Shown: positions 35,764 through 46,162 of the stretch, piece after piece | Position numbering within the stretch: position 1 is the stretch's first letter | Layout of the letters: every line of letters begins with the position of its first letter | NCBI GenBank assembly: GCA_037157565.1 | Contig: JAZHRO010000062.1 | Location: 9,300,001-9,364,000, forward strand | Origin: Thalassia testudinum | Lineage: Eukaryota; Streptophyta; Magnoliopsida; Alismatales; Hydrocharitaceae | Length of the DNA stretch: 64,000 nucleotides | Direction: 5' to 3' | Notes under the pieces: generated by a model | The model's database searches: none | The model's input: only the letters and a program-made list of their open reading frames with translations | What the model was told of the DNA's origin: nothing | Position numbers and translations under genes: made by a program

Positions 35764-38700
35764 GTGAAGCGAGTCCTCTCTTGGAATGTGCGTGGGTTGC
35801 ATGACATAGTCAGAAGGGCCTCGCTTATGAGGTATCTGAGGGAATGGGAGATCTATTGTGCAATCATCCAAGAAACAAACATAGAGGATGAAAATGACCG
35901 TGTGTGGAGTGATCTGAAAAGGGAAGGCTTTTCTGATTGTGTGGCTTTAAGCACCCATGGGAGATCAGGAGGTATAGCCTTTTGGTGTTAAAAGGCATTC
36001 CTAAATGTGATTGAAAATATTAACTTTAGGCATGTGATATCTTGTAGATGCAAGTTGATACAAGGGGAGAAGGAATTGATAATCACTGGTGTTTATGGAT
36101 CGTGTGCTGTGAACCTCAAACCTGAATTATTAGAGGATTTATCCTCAGTTGCATCTCTTGTGCAGGGGCTGCCGTGGCTAGTGGGTGGTGACTTCAATTG
36201 TACTCTAACTAGGATGGATAGATCGAGTGGTTCAATGGACACTGCCTCCATTGGTTTTGGGTTGACCTTACAAAATCTAGGTCTTAATGAGTTCCCAACC
36301 TCTATGGTGGACTTTACATGGCGAAACAGAAGTGGTTTGATGTCAAAGGCTGATAGAATTTTTGGAAATGTGGAACTGATGGAGAATTTCCAACTGTCTT
36401 TTGTCGCTAGGCTTCAACGACCCTTCCCAGACCATACTCCTTTGGTCTAGGATAGTGGAGAGAATGTGCAAACTGGATCTTAGCTTAGAGAAATGGGTTT
36501 TCGCGAAATGTTGGAGGCCTGGTGGCGAGCTCAGCAAGTGTATGGTATGGCTACCATCAAGCTAGCATCAGAGCTTGCATCCATGCGGCAAATGTTAAAG
36601 GAATATGGGCCAGCTGTTGCAACTTTGAGAGAACAAAAGCGTCATGAAGCTCTTTTGGAGGTGCAGTGGTTGGATGAAAAGGAATCTACTACACCACTGC
36701 CTGACCATGAACATGGAGTTAGGAGAAGGTGGCAGAAGGTTATAGCAGAGGAGGATTTGAAAAGAGAGATGGATTGGTGAGAATGCTTTAGACAATTGTG
36801 GCTTAAAGAGGGGGATGCCAATACAAAATACTTTCATTTAGCAACTAGCTCATGTAGAAGACACAACTTTATCTCCTCGATTGAGGTGGATGGTCAAAGA
36901 ACCTCTTGTCTGCAAGAAATATGGGCTGCAGCTACCAGATACTTCAGGGAAATCTCGCAGGCAGTAGCTAGGGGAGAGTGGAGAATGACAAGATCACTTT
37001 TTCCTCGAATCTCTGAGGAACAGGCCCACAAGTTGGTGGTTCCAATGTCTGAAAGTGAGGTACTGGAAGATATAAATGACTTGAATAATGAAGGTGCACT
37101 AGGTCCAGATGGAGTCCAAGTCTTTTTTTACAAAATATTTTGGAATGTATTGAAAGAGGAGGTGATGGAGGTACTCAAGGAATTTGAAAGGGGTAACTAC
37201 GGCTTTGACAAGAAAAATCGATCTTATCTTTTTTTGCTTCCAAAGAAACGAGGAGTGGATAAATTCCCTGACTTTAGACCTATTGCGCTGTCGAATTCTA
37301 TTTATTTGGTGGTGAGTAAAGTCCTGGCCAATAGATTTTGAAGTGTCCTGTAGGATCAGATCCTCCCAGTCCAGTCTGCTTTTCTCCCCAACAGATCTCT
37401 ACAAGAGTCATTCATAATGGTTTAGGAAATGGTGATGGGATGACACCAGAGGAAGTGCAAGGCTTTTTTATGGAAAGTAGACTTCTGAAAAGCTTATGAT
37501 TGGTTTCATGGCCATATCTCTGGGAGTATTCAAGAGGAGAGTGTTTCTTGCTATATGGCTGCAATGGATGAAAAGGTGCATCACCATCGTGTCCTTTTCT
37601 CCTCTTATCAATGATAAACCATGTGGGGCATGGATTCAACCTCAATGTGGGGTTCGACAAGGGTGTCCTCTTGCCCCTCTTGTCTTTAATCTTGCGGTTG
37701 ACACGCTTGCAAGATATACATGTTGACTATTTGAAGTGGGTCTGATTAGAGGTTAGTACATCTCAAATAGGAGTTCCATGGCTCCAGTCTTGCAATATGC
37801 TGATGACACGGTATTCTTTATAGAAGGGAAAGAACAGGAAGCACAAGCTCTGTTTGATATGGTGAAGATATTCAGAGAAATATCAGGTCTGAAATTGAAT
37901 GGGGACAAGTCTTCATTGGTCTGTTTTGGGTTAACAGGTGGAGAGCAAATGGCCATCTCTTCCCTTGTAGGTACACCCTTGGTCACACTCCCTATCAGGT
38001 ACTTGGGTCTACCTCTGAAGTGTTCTAAACTGAAAAAAAGCGATTGGAATGTCATATTTGATAAAATTGCAATCAAATTGGAAGGTTGGAGCGGTCGCTA
38101 TCTATCTAAGGGGGGTAGACTCACCCTCTTGAACTCAGTAATGACCTCCATCCCCATTTTCCTTTTCTCCCTATTCAAAGCACCTAAATTTATTTGGAAG
38201 TGCATTGATATTTTGAGAAAATGCTTCTTTTGGAAGGGTTCGAAGCATGAGGGCAGTTTTTTTTAGCCCCTGAAGTGGGATCTACTGTCCAAGCCAAAAA
38301 AACATGGTGGTTTGGGGATTAAATCTCTAAAAGAATTCAACGAAGCTCTACTCCTTAAATGGGTAATCAAGCTTTTTAATGGTGACAGTAAGAACTGGTC
38401 AATCTTGATTGGTGATAGCTATGGCAAGCCACACAATTCGCTGAACAGACTTCATCCTGTCAAACCATCTCCATTCTGGGCTTCCATGGTGTAGGCCATA
38501 AGGAACAACTGGCAGCTGTTCCAACTGGTCCTTAGTGATGGCAGTTCCTTCAAATTCTTGCAGGAGGAGTGGTCAACTTTGGGCGTGCTCAAAAATGCAT
38601 ATCCAAGAGCATACGTAGCTGCTAAAGACAAATGGGAACCAGTCAATCACTGTTGGTCAGAATCTAATGCATCCTAGCATATTAATGGGTAGCTTCCAAT

Positions 38701-39180
38701 AGGCATGGCACCAGAACTTAGTAAGAGAAGGCAAGGCTACAGCCAGACTTGAAGGCATTTAGACTGGTGGCTAGACTGGAGGATCATTACAGATGAGAGG
38801 GGATCTTCCCCCCAGCTAGAACATATGATAAGATCAGATTTTTGTCTAACTCGGAGAAGGCAGATCTGATAGCAAGAAAGATATGGCTCTTGAAAGTTCC
38901 AATAAAGGTCTAAATCTTCTTATGGCTGTGTAGGAGAGATGGATTGGTTATAGGGGATCTTAGACATAGAAGGATGGGCATGGCACTACAGTCGTGCTTG
39001 CTTTGTGGACTTCCCACTGACAACTCTAGGCACATCTTCTCTTTGTGTGTGGTAAAGAATACAGTTTGGAGGAGAGTATGCGGGGAGCCACTACCCACGT
39101 GGGACTTGCTATGGAAAAACTTCTTGACGAAGGATAAATTGCATATACATATGGCAACATTGATGCGGTGCATTTAGAGA
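35764..39180 (+). pseudogene. LINE ORF2: endonuclease - reverse transcriptase - zinc motif (broken)
   Basis: Nicks target DNA and copies the LINE RNA at the nick. Endonuclease: LSWNVRGL (35776), IQETN, VGGDFNCTL (36184), SKADRIFG (36343), FPDHTPLV (36426). RT: LLPKKRGVDKFPDFRPIALSN (37240), GVRQGCPLAPLVFNL (37653) and catalytic YADD with Asp codons at 37802-37807. Further on SGLKLNGDKS, LGLPLKCSKL, GGLGIKSLKEFNEALL (38310), and a Cys/His motif CLLCGLPTDNSRHIFSLC at 38997-39050. In-frame stops (near 35989, 36778, 37339) and several frameshifts show it is dead. The visible first codon is not ATG, so the true start is unclear. Confidence 0.92.
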
Positions 39181-39364
39181 TAGAGGAATGAGCTTTTATT
39201 TCATGAGAGGCTAGTATGTGTGGAACAAATTGTAAATGCATGTTTGTCTCTCATACATATATGGAGATCCATTTTGTAAACTCATTTTTTTTATAATTAA
39301 TAAAATGCTCTCCTGGATCACTATCGTAGTACGATAGCTTTCCTTGTTGTTTCAAAGAAAAAAG
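39181..39364 (+). other. LINE 3' untranslated end and A-rich tail
   Basis: Short 3' UTR with an inverted repeat CTATCGTA/TACGATAG at 39320-39340, then the tail AAAGAAAAAAG. The exact end is uncertain by a few bases. Confidence 0.7.
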
Positions 39365-40768
39365 ATAAAGTGGGTTCGCAAAACGTTGTGGCCAATCACC
39401 TATCCTAACTTGAGATGGATGATGTACTAACCCAAATAGATGTTTTTCTTGACAAGATGCTTCTAGCCTTAAAATCCCTCCCTTGGTATGCTGATTATGC
39501 CAATTACCTTGCAACTGTCAATTCCCATCTAACTGGCCCAAACAAAAAAGGGATAAGTTCTTTGTAGAGGTCAATTACTATTTTTGGGAGGACCCTAATC
39601 TATTCCGCATCTGCATCAACCAGGTCATTTGACGGTATGTTCTAGATTCAGAAACTCAAGATATTCTGAACCACTATCATTTGATGGCTTGCGGTGGACA
39701 TTTTTTCTGGAAGAAAATGACGACCAAGGTTTTAAATGTCAGATTTTATTGGCCAAGCATGCACAAAGATGCTTAAGACTTTCCATGGTCCTGTGTGCGT
39801 TGCCTCAGCATCGGCAACATGAACCGGAAGGATATGGTGCCCCTCAACCCAATCTTAGAAGTTGAGATTTTTGATGTATGGGGCATTGATTTCATGTGAC
39901 TGTTTGACACTTCTTTTGGATACCAATTTACTTGTCTTTGTTATTTACGTTTAAAAATGGATTGAAGCGGTACCCACACACACTAACAACCATCGGGTCG
40001 TCATGGATTTCATTAAGAAAAATATATTTTCGTGTTTTGGTATTCCAAAGGCCATAATAAGTGATGGAGGCTTGCACTTCATGATTTCCCAATTTCGTCA
40101 ACTTCTTGCTAAATATGGGGTCAACCATAAAATTTCTACACCATATCACCCCCAAACAAATGGCCAGACTGAATTTTCCAACTGGGAGATTGAAAACATA
40201 TTACAAAAGACGGTAATGCCTAACAAAAAAGATTGGTCAACTAAACTTGATGGTGCATTATGGGTCTATCGTACAACTTTTAAAACTCTAATTGGCATGT
40301 CACCTTTCCACCTAATTTTTAGCAAGCCATGTCACTTCCCAGTTGAATTCGAACATAGCGCTTATTGGGCAATAAAGGAACTAAATTACAATTTGGATGT
40401 GGTTGAGAAATATCGAAAATTACAATTAACTGAACTTGGAAACCTCGCAATATGGCTTATGAAGATGCTCGCATTTACAAGGATAGAAGAAAGAAATTTC
40501 ATGACAAATTCATCGTTTGAAAATCCTTTGAAGCAAATCAATGCGTCTGGCTTTTTGATGCGTGGTTAAGAATATTTCCCGAAAAGCTAAAATCCAAATG
40601 GACCGATCTTTACATTGTATTTAATACCTTTCCAAATGGAGTCGTTGAGATTCTTGATCCTAAAAAAACACTTTTAAAGTCAACGACCAATGACTTAAGC
40701 CCTATTTTGAAAATTCCTTGAACATGAAATCCAACACTCAAGACCTTCACGACGTACCCAATAATTAG
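39365..40768 (+). pseudogene. pol: Element F pol: end of RNase H and integrase (broken)
   Basis: RNase H end NVVANHLS at 39384, then SLPWYADYANYLA near 39478. Integrase: CGGHF (39690) with a changed zinc-binding region, FYWPSMHKDA, Asp 39888 (DVWGIDFM, followed by a stop), Asp 40063 (ISDGGLHF), Glu 40171 (NGQTEFSN), the last two D-x35-E. A frameshift lies between the two Asp. C-terminal part: KKDWSTKLDGALWVYRT, GMSPFHLIF, FPEKLKSKWTD. Ends about 40768. Uses QTE where A and D have LAE, which fits a different subfamily. Confidence 0.9.
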
Positions 40769-40809
40769 TGACTTCATGCCTGGCTTAATGGCATAAAAGA
40801 TAGCACTTG

Positions 40810-40825
40810 ATGGGAGGTAACCCAT
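40810..40825 (+). other. Post-pol GGGAGG hairpin of F
   Basis: ATGGG-AGGTAA-CCCAT, a perfect 5-bp stem; compare ACGGG/CCCGT in D, where both sides of one pair have changed. Confidence 0.75.
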
Positions 40826-40944
40826 CATTTTTCCTACTTTGATTTTTCTTTTCTTCTCATAGGTTTTGACCATCTTGAATTTGATCTCCTTTCACTCAAG
40901 TAATCTCTGTTCCCTACCTAATGCATGAGGACATTACATATCTT

Positions 40945-40957
40945 AAGCATGGGGGTG
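40945..40957 (+). promoter_or_regulatory. Post-pol PPT-like tract of F
   Basis: AAGCATGGGGGTG, directly after the AGGA-loop motif. Confidence 0.7.
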
Positions 40958-41430
40958 TTTTAAATTTTAACGATCATTTTAGGACTTTCAAAATCTAAAA
41001 ACATTCTTCTTTTTGCATGCATTTTCATAAAAATTAGAAAAATCATGAAACACTTTTTGAGGAAATTTTGAAAACTCAGGACTAAGGTTGAAAATTCATT
41101 TCAAGGTGCATTGGGTGTTAACCTTTAACAAACAAAGGACAAGAATGTGGATTTGTTTGTTAGAATTTTGGGTCTACCATAGAATAGATCAAGTATCTTC
41201 TGAAAAATTCCTTCTGAACTCTTGATGATTCAAGTGACTTGAACTTATTTAGAAACCTAAAAAGTACTTGGCTTAGCTTTCGATCCAAAAACATGCGTCT
41301 CCTTTTGGTAATCTTGTGTCAGACATTTCACACACAAAGATAAGAAAATCGAAGACCAAAAATGTCTAGAAAAATCTAAAAAGACCCCTATTTAGTTTTA
41401 ATGAAAATCTAAGGCAGATGATTGGTGCGA

Positions 41431-41435
41431 GTTCC
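41431..41435. repeat. Left TSD of copia element E (GTTCC)
   Basis: GTTCC here and at 46016-46020 flank E. Confidence 0.93.
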
Positions 41436-41776
41436 TGTTGGAACCTTGTTCCACATCTTGTTTTGGTGTTAACAAAATTATTATGGATTAATGTTTGCAT
41501 TAAGTGTTTTTCAGAATTAGGTGAAGAAGCAAGGCAAACAGGAAATGAAGGGGGAGAAGATGATGACAATGAGGAGGCAAGATGACAAGGATGGATCGAG
41601 AAGAAGAAGATCATCTTCGATCTTTTGTTTTTTCTAGTTTAGATTTTATTGATTGTATGCCACATAACAAGAGAACTTAACTTGGATCGTAAAATCAATT
41701 AGAGATAAATTAGGATTTATATGGTATTCATTTTCAAAGAACATAATGAATTAAAATACTTAAAATAGGTATTTGT

Positions 41777-42085
41777 AAGCAAGTACTGGTATTGTTCATC
41801 AGTATTGGTATTTGTAAGGCATAGGTTTGAGAATTCGTCTCAAACTGTGGAAAACAAGTACCGGTACTAACCATGAGTACCGGTACAAGTTGGCCACAGG
41901 TTGAAGGCTTTGTTCTGGCCTGAACCTTACAAGTACCGGTACCCATGATGAGTACCGGTACTGGTAGGTTACCGTGCCCATGTAATCTCAAACCTAGGAG
42001 TCACATATATCGATACCTATGATGAGTACCGGTACTGGGACTCAAGTACTGGCGGCAGTGAACAACTAGTACTAGTACAGGTACT
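41777..42085. repeat. GTACCGGTAC palindrome array in 5' LTR E
   Basis: Five exact copies of the 10-bp palindrome (41858, 41877, 41933, 41952, 42026) and several one-base variants. Two pairs have start-to-start spacing of exactly 19 bp, about two helix turns. Lies 120-430 bp upstream of the TATA box. Confidence 0.9.
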
Positions 42086-42207
42086 TTAGTACCTCTACTA
42101 GGTAGTCGTTGGCTCATTTCTGAACGGCTAGAAAATTAATTCCAACAATGTGAACATTGGGAATTAATTCCCAACATCTAGTGGATGAATCCTTTAGCTC
42201 CTAAACC

Positions 42208-42219
42208 CTATATAAAGAC
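42208..42219 (+). promoter_or_regulatory. TATA box of 5' LTR E
   Basis: CTATATAAAGAC, with CTATATAAATAC at the matching place in the 3' LTR (45438). Confidence 0.75.
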
Positions 42220-42788
42220 CCGAGGACTCTTTGTTTGCACACAAGAAAGATTAGAAATACAAGAGAAATTCCTAGAGCTATTTTTTCCAAATTTCCACTA
42301 TATTCACAAGAGAAGAAATCGAGTTTGCTATTCTCAATCTCTCTACGTTTTGCAAACACTTCAACGACGTGATTTCTTCACACATTGTTAAAGCGATTCT
42401 TTCTCATTCTAGGTTCTCAAATTGGTAATATTATTCTATATATTGTTGAGAGGCTTTGGTTCTTGTTGTAAGAGTTTTCTTTCTTACACCTGTTCTCATT
42501 TGTATTTATGCATTTGCTCGTTGGGTTGTAACAAACCCGTTCTTGTAATTGGGTTGAGGTAACCCATTAATTATCTCGTTTAGTAAATTGATTCTCTCGG
42601 GGTTGAGAGACTCGGGTTAAAAACCCTAAGCTGGGAGGCTTAGGTAGTGGAGTACCCAAGGGAGGGGAACCACTATACATTTTGTGTCCTTTTTTGTTTG
42701 ATTGTGATTTGTGCAAATTATTTTTGTTATTACTAATTTGTTTGCTTAAGTCATTGCGCATAGCCATATCTTTTTAGATCCTACAAAG

Positions 42789-42800
42789 TGGTATCTGAGC
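42789..42800 (+). other. Primer binding site of E (initiator Met tRNA type)
   Basis: TGGTATCTGAGC, three bases after the LTR, differs by one base from the usual copia site TGGTATCAGAGC. Confidence 0.9.
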
Positions 42801-42842
42801 GGGTTGCGAGAAGACGTAAAAAATCAACTCGGAACAAGGCGC

Positions 42843-44363
42843 ATGGAAGGACAATCATTCGCCTGTCCTCCCTATTTCGATGGGACAGGCTATGGATATT
42901 AGAAGAGGAGGATGCAAGTCTTCCTCAAGGCCATGGATGAGGACTCATGGATGCTCATTCAAGAGAGATACATGGATCCGCAGCCGCAAGGAGTGGCATG
43001 GACAGTGGATCAAAAGAAGAAGATCGTGGGCAACGCATGGGCGATGAATGCACTATATTGTGCATTATCAAGAGAAGAATTCAACTGCATCTCAGCGTGC
43101 GAGTCAGCATATGAGATTTGGAATACTCTTGAGGTCACCTACGAGGGTACAAACAAGGTAAAAAAAACTTGTATTTCTATTCTAATCGGGAATTATGAGT
43201 GTTTCAAGATGGAGAAAGGTAAAATGATCAAGGTGATGTACACAAGATTTTGAGAGATCGTGAATCCTATGAAGAACCTAGGAGTCGAGCTGAAAGAGGA
43301 GCAGCTTGTAAGAAAGGTCTTGCGATCACTGACAAGTGATTGGTTTCCAAAGACCATAGCCAATCAAGAGGTGAAAGACCTTTCTACTCTCTCCTTGGGT
43401 GATCTAATTAGAAGCCTCATGGCATATGAAGTCCAATTAGAGAATATGAAGAAGAACGAGGAGAAGGTGACAAGTAAGAAGAAGAGCATTGCTTTCAGAG
43501 CAATCAAGGAGGACTCAGATTCAAGCACCTTAGAATCCGAAGATGAAGAGATGGAGACACTTACAAGGAAGTTTTGGAAATTTCTTCAATAGCATGGTAA
43601 GAAAGTGAATAAAATTTCATCTGATATTATTTGCTATGAATGCAAGAGAAAGGGTCACCTACGAAAGGATTGCCCCATAAACAAGGAGGAGGACAATAGG
43701 AAAGAAATAAAGGAGCTCAAGAAGAAGAAGAAAAAGAAAGCATTTAAAGCGAAATGGGATGATAGTGACTCCGACATGGACACTGACTCCAGTGAATCAG
43801 AATCCGAAGACGAGGTCACACATCTTTCCTTGGTGGCAATTTCAGAAGATACGGACAATGAGGTAAACCCTGATTTTTCATTTGAAGAATTATTAGAAGC
43901 ATATGAAGAACTATATCATAAAGCTAGGTCATTTAAAAAGGAAAATCAGGTTTTAAAGGATAATTATCAAACATTAGAGTTAGAAAAATCACGTTTAGAA
44001 ATAGAATTAGAAATGTCAAATGAAACTAATAATCAGTTGCATGCAAAGATATTAGAACTAGAAGATATTTATGAGCATTTGGAAGGGACTTTGAATAATT
44101 TAAAAACAACGACTAAGTTAAATACGAAATTTTGTAATAATTTAAAAGCCAAGTTCAATAATAAGAAGAATACACAAAATAAATCACATGCACCTAGACA
44201 TGCATGGATTTATCAAAAGGTAAGGAATCCTAAGAATTATAGATCCAATACTAAAGTGATCTATAAATCTAAGGATTTGAAATGTACTAACCATCAAGGA
44301 CCCAAAAGGAAATGGGTACCTAGAAAAAATATTTGTTTTGCAGGAATAGATCAAAGAGATTAG
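42843..44363 (+). pseudogene. gag: Element E copia gag (three in-frame stops)
   Basis: Starts MEGQSFACPPYFDGTGY at 42843 and stays in one frame to 44361, interrupted by stops at about 42900 (TAG where Trp is expected), 43251 (TGA) and 43590 (TAG). Order: N-terminal copia Gag domain (about 42843-43460, with EIWNTLEVTYEGTNKVK and VLRSLTSDW), CCHC knuckle CYECKRKGHLRKDC at 43633-43674, a Lys-rich then acidic DSD/SESE stretch, and a coiled-coil-like segment at about 43880-44130. It ends ..RKNICFAGIDQRD. A working Gag would coat the RNA in virus-like particles. Stops may all be point substitutions; no frameshift is seen. Confidence 0.92.
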
Positions 44364-44669
44364 TGGGTGTTCAAGGCACACAACGGAACATTTCAACCTT
44401 TCTATAGGTTGAATTAAGATCAAGAACGATGGCCTAATGGAGCTTGGTACCCACATTCATCATTTTACTATTGGTAAACTTTATGGTATGATATTTCTTC
44501 ATTTTTTTTTGTGATTGACAAAAAGGGGGAGAAAAATAAAGGGCAAATAGTAATATTTTGAAGGAGAGCATATATTGAGGGGGAGGATTAAAATGAAAAT
44601 TTTTCCTTCATATAACATTGTTAATTATCTATTTGCAAGATGATTTTGTCAACACCAAAAAGGGGAGAT
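44364..44669 (+). other. Post-gag region and PPT of E
   Basis: About 300 bp with no coding sequence; pol is absent. Two purine tracts: AAAAAGGGGGAGAAAAATAA near 44520 and AAAAAGGGGAGA at 44657-44668, the latter one base from the LTR and the likely primer for plus-strand synthesis. Confidence 0.85.
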
Positions 44670-46015
44670 TGTTGGAACCTTGTTCCACATCTTGTTTTGA
44701 TGTTAACAAAATTATTATGATTAATGTTTTCATTAAGTGTTTTTCAGAATTAGGTGAAGAAGCAAGGCAAATAGGAAATGATGGAGAAGATGATGACAAT
44801 GAGGATGCAAGATGACAAGGATGGATCGAGAAGAAGAAGATCATCTTCTATCTTTTGTTTTTTCTAGTTTAGATTTTATAGATTGTATGCCTCTTAATAA
44901 GATAACCTAACTTAGATCGTAAAATCAATTAGAGATAAATTAGGATTTATATGGTATTTGTTTTCAAAGAACGTAATGAATTAAAATACTTAAAATAGGT
45001 ATTTGTAAGCAAGTACCGGTACTATTCATCAGTACTGGTATTTGCAAGGCATAGGTTTGATAATTCATCTTAAACTATGAACAACAAGTACCGGTTCTAA
45101 CCATGAGTATCGGTACAGGTTGGCCACAGGTTGAAGACTTTGCTTTGGCCTAAACCTTACAAGTATCGGTACCCATGATGAGTATCGGAACTGGAAGGTT
45201 ACCGTGCTCATGTAATCTCAAACCTAAGAGTCACAAGTACCGGTACCTATGATGAGTACCGGTACTGGGACTCAGGTACTGGCAGCAGTGAACAGCTAGT
45301 ACCGGTACAGATACTTTAGTACTGATACCAGGTAGCTGTTGGCTCATTTCTTAATAGCTAGAAAATTAATTCTAACAATGTGAACATTGGGAATTAATTC
45401 CCAACATTTAGTAGATGAATCCTTGAGGTCCTAAACTCTATATAAATACCCTAGGACTCTTTGTTTGCACACAAGAAAGATTAGAAATACAAGAGAAATT
45501 CCTAGAGCTATTTTTCCCAAATTTCCACCATATTCACAAGAGAAGAAATCAAGTTTGCTGTTCTCAATCTCTCTACGTTTTGCAAACACTTCAAAGACAT
45601 GATTTCTTCACACATTGTTAAAGCGATTCACGCTCATTCTAGGCTCTCAAATTGGTAATATTATTCTATATATTATTGAGAGGCTTAGGTTCTTGTTGTA
45701 AGAGTTTTCTTTCTTACAGCAGTTTTCATTTATATTTGAGCATTTGCTCGTTGGGTTGTAACAAATCCGTTCTTGTAATTTGGTTGAGGTAACCCGTTAA
45801 TTACCTCATTTAGTAAATTGATTCTCTCGAGGTTGAGAGAATCGGATTAAAATCCCTAAGCTGGGAAGCTTAGGTAGTGGAGTACCTAAGGGAGGGGAAC
45901 CACTATACATTTTGTGTCCTTTGTGGTTTGATTGTGATTTGTGCAAATTATTTTTGTTATTAGTAATTTGTTTGCTTAAGTCATTGCGCATAGCCATATC
46001 TTTTTAGATCCTACA
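44670..46015 (+). repeat. 3' LTR of element E
   Basis: 1346 bp, same ends as the partner. Four exact GTACCGGTAC copies (45013, 45237, 45256, 45299), TATA at 45438-45448. Confidence 0.95.
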
Positions 46016-46162
46016 GTTCCCCCCACCGAGAAGGGGGAAATTACCTCCTTTGAGGATGCAATGTCAACATGTTACCACCTTGACGCTGCTCCATATCTAT
46101 ATTTTTTATATCTTTAGACGTAGCATTAAGGTGCAATTTTGCAGCTCAGGTGTCTTGGACGG
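46016..46162 (+). other. 3' non-coding region of F, second piece (with TSDs of E and D)
   Basis: 147 bp between E and D: right TSD of E (GTTCC, 46016-46020) at its left end and left TSD of D (GACGG, 46158-46162) at its right end. No coding sequence. Confidence 0.8.
46158..46162. repeat. Left TSD of element D (GACGG)
   Basis: GACGG here and at 59844-59848. Confidence 0.95.

Larger units (their letters stand above)
35506..39364 (+). mobile_element. L1-type LINE retrotransposon, right part
   Basis: Non-LTR retrotransposon with endonuclease, RT and C-terminal zinc motif in plant L1 order. The left part, including ORF1, is missing because element A appears to be inserted in it; it may continue upstream of the window. 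The 3' end, TTGTTGTTTCAAAGAAAAAAG, has the usual plant L1 tail, after which F's RNase H coding sequence continues. So the LINE was inserted into F. Confidence 0.85.
39365..41435 (+). mobile_element. Athila-type LTR retrotransposon F, first visible part (host of the whole stack)
   Basis: Begins abruptly in RNase H coding sequence at the LINE end (DKVGSQNVVANHLS), continues with integrase and 3' non-coding DNA, and is cut at 41435 by copia element E. Later parts are 46016-46162 and 59844-62907. The most decayed of the five Athila-type elements here, as expected for the oldest layer. Confidence 0.87.
40769..41435 (+). other. 3' non-coding region of F, first piece
   Basis: Contains the hairpin ATGGG-AGGTAA-CCCAT at 40810-40825, the motif ATG-AGGA-CAT at 40925-40934 and the PPT-like tract AAGCATGGGGGTG at 40945-40957. 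The remainder is A/T-rich with no ORF. Confidence 0.8.
41436..42785 (+). repeat. 5' LTR of element E
   Basis: 1350 bp, TGTTGGAACC... to ...GATCCTACA. U3 holds the GTACCGGTAC array, then TATA at 42208. Confidence 0.95.
41436..46015 (+). mobile_element. Ty1/copia gag-only LTR retrotransposon E (non-autonomous)
   Basis: 4.58 kb, LTRs 41436-42785 and 44670-46015, Met-tRNA-type PBS, one broken gag frame and a PPT. No protease, integrase, RT or RNase H, so it depends on a relative for movement. Perfect TSD GTTCC. Gag with CCHC knuckle, acidic stretch and coiled coil recalls SIRE-like copia Gags; the lineage is inference. Both LTRs carry an array of GTACCGGTAC palindromes. Confidence 0.93.

Noticed and set aside
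35764..39180. LINE ORF2 as a host RNase H/RT-like gene
   Set aside because: Endonuclease and RT motifs, stops, and the L1-type tail show a dead LINE.
32927..39364. LINE inserted into the 3' LTR of A
   Set aside because: The A LTR reaches its expected end before the LINE sequence, and the LINE is followed by F, not by more of A; A inserted in the LINE fits better.
39365..41435. Right part of A or B
   Set aside because: Both A and B already have their own integrase and 3' ends; this piece has a different integrase (QTE) and its own later LTR at 60457.
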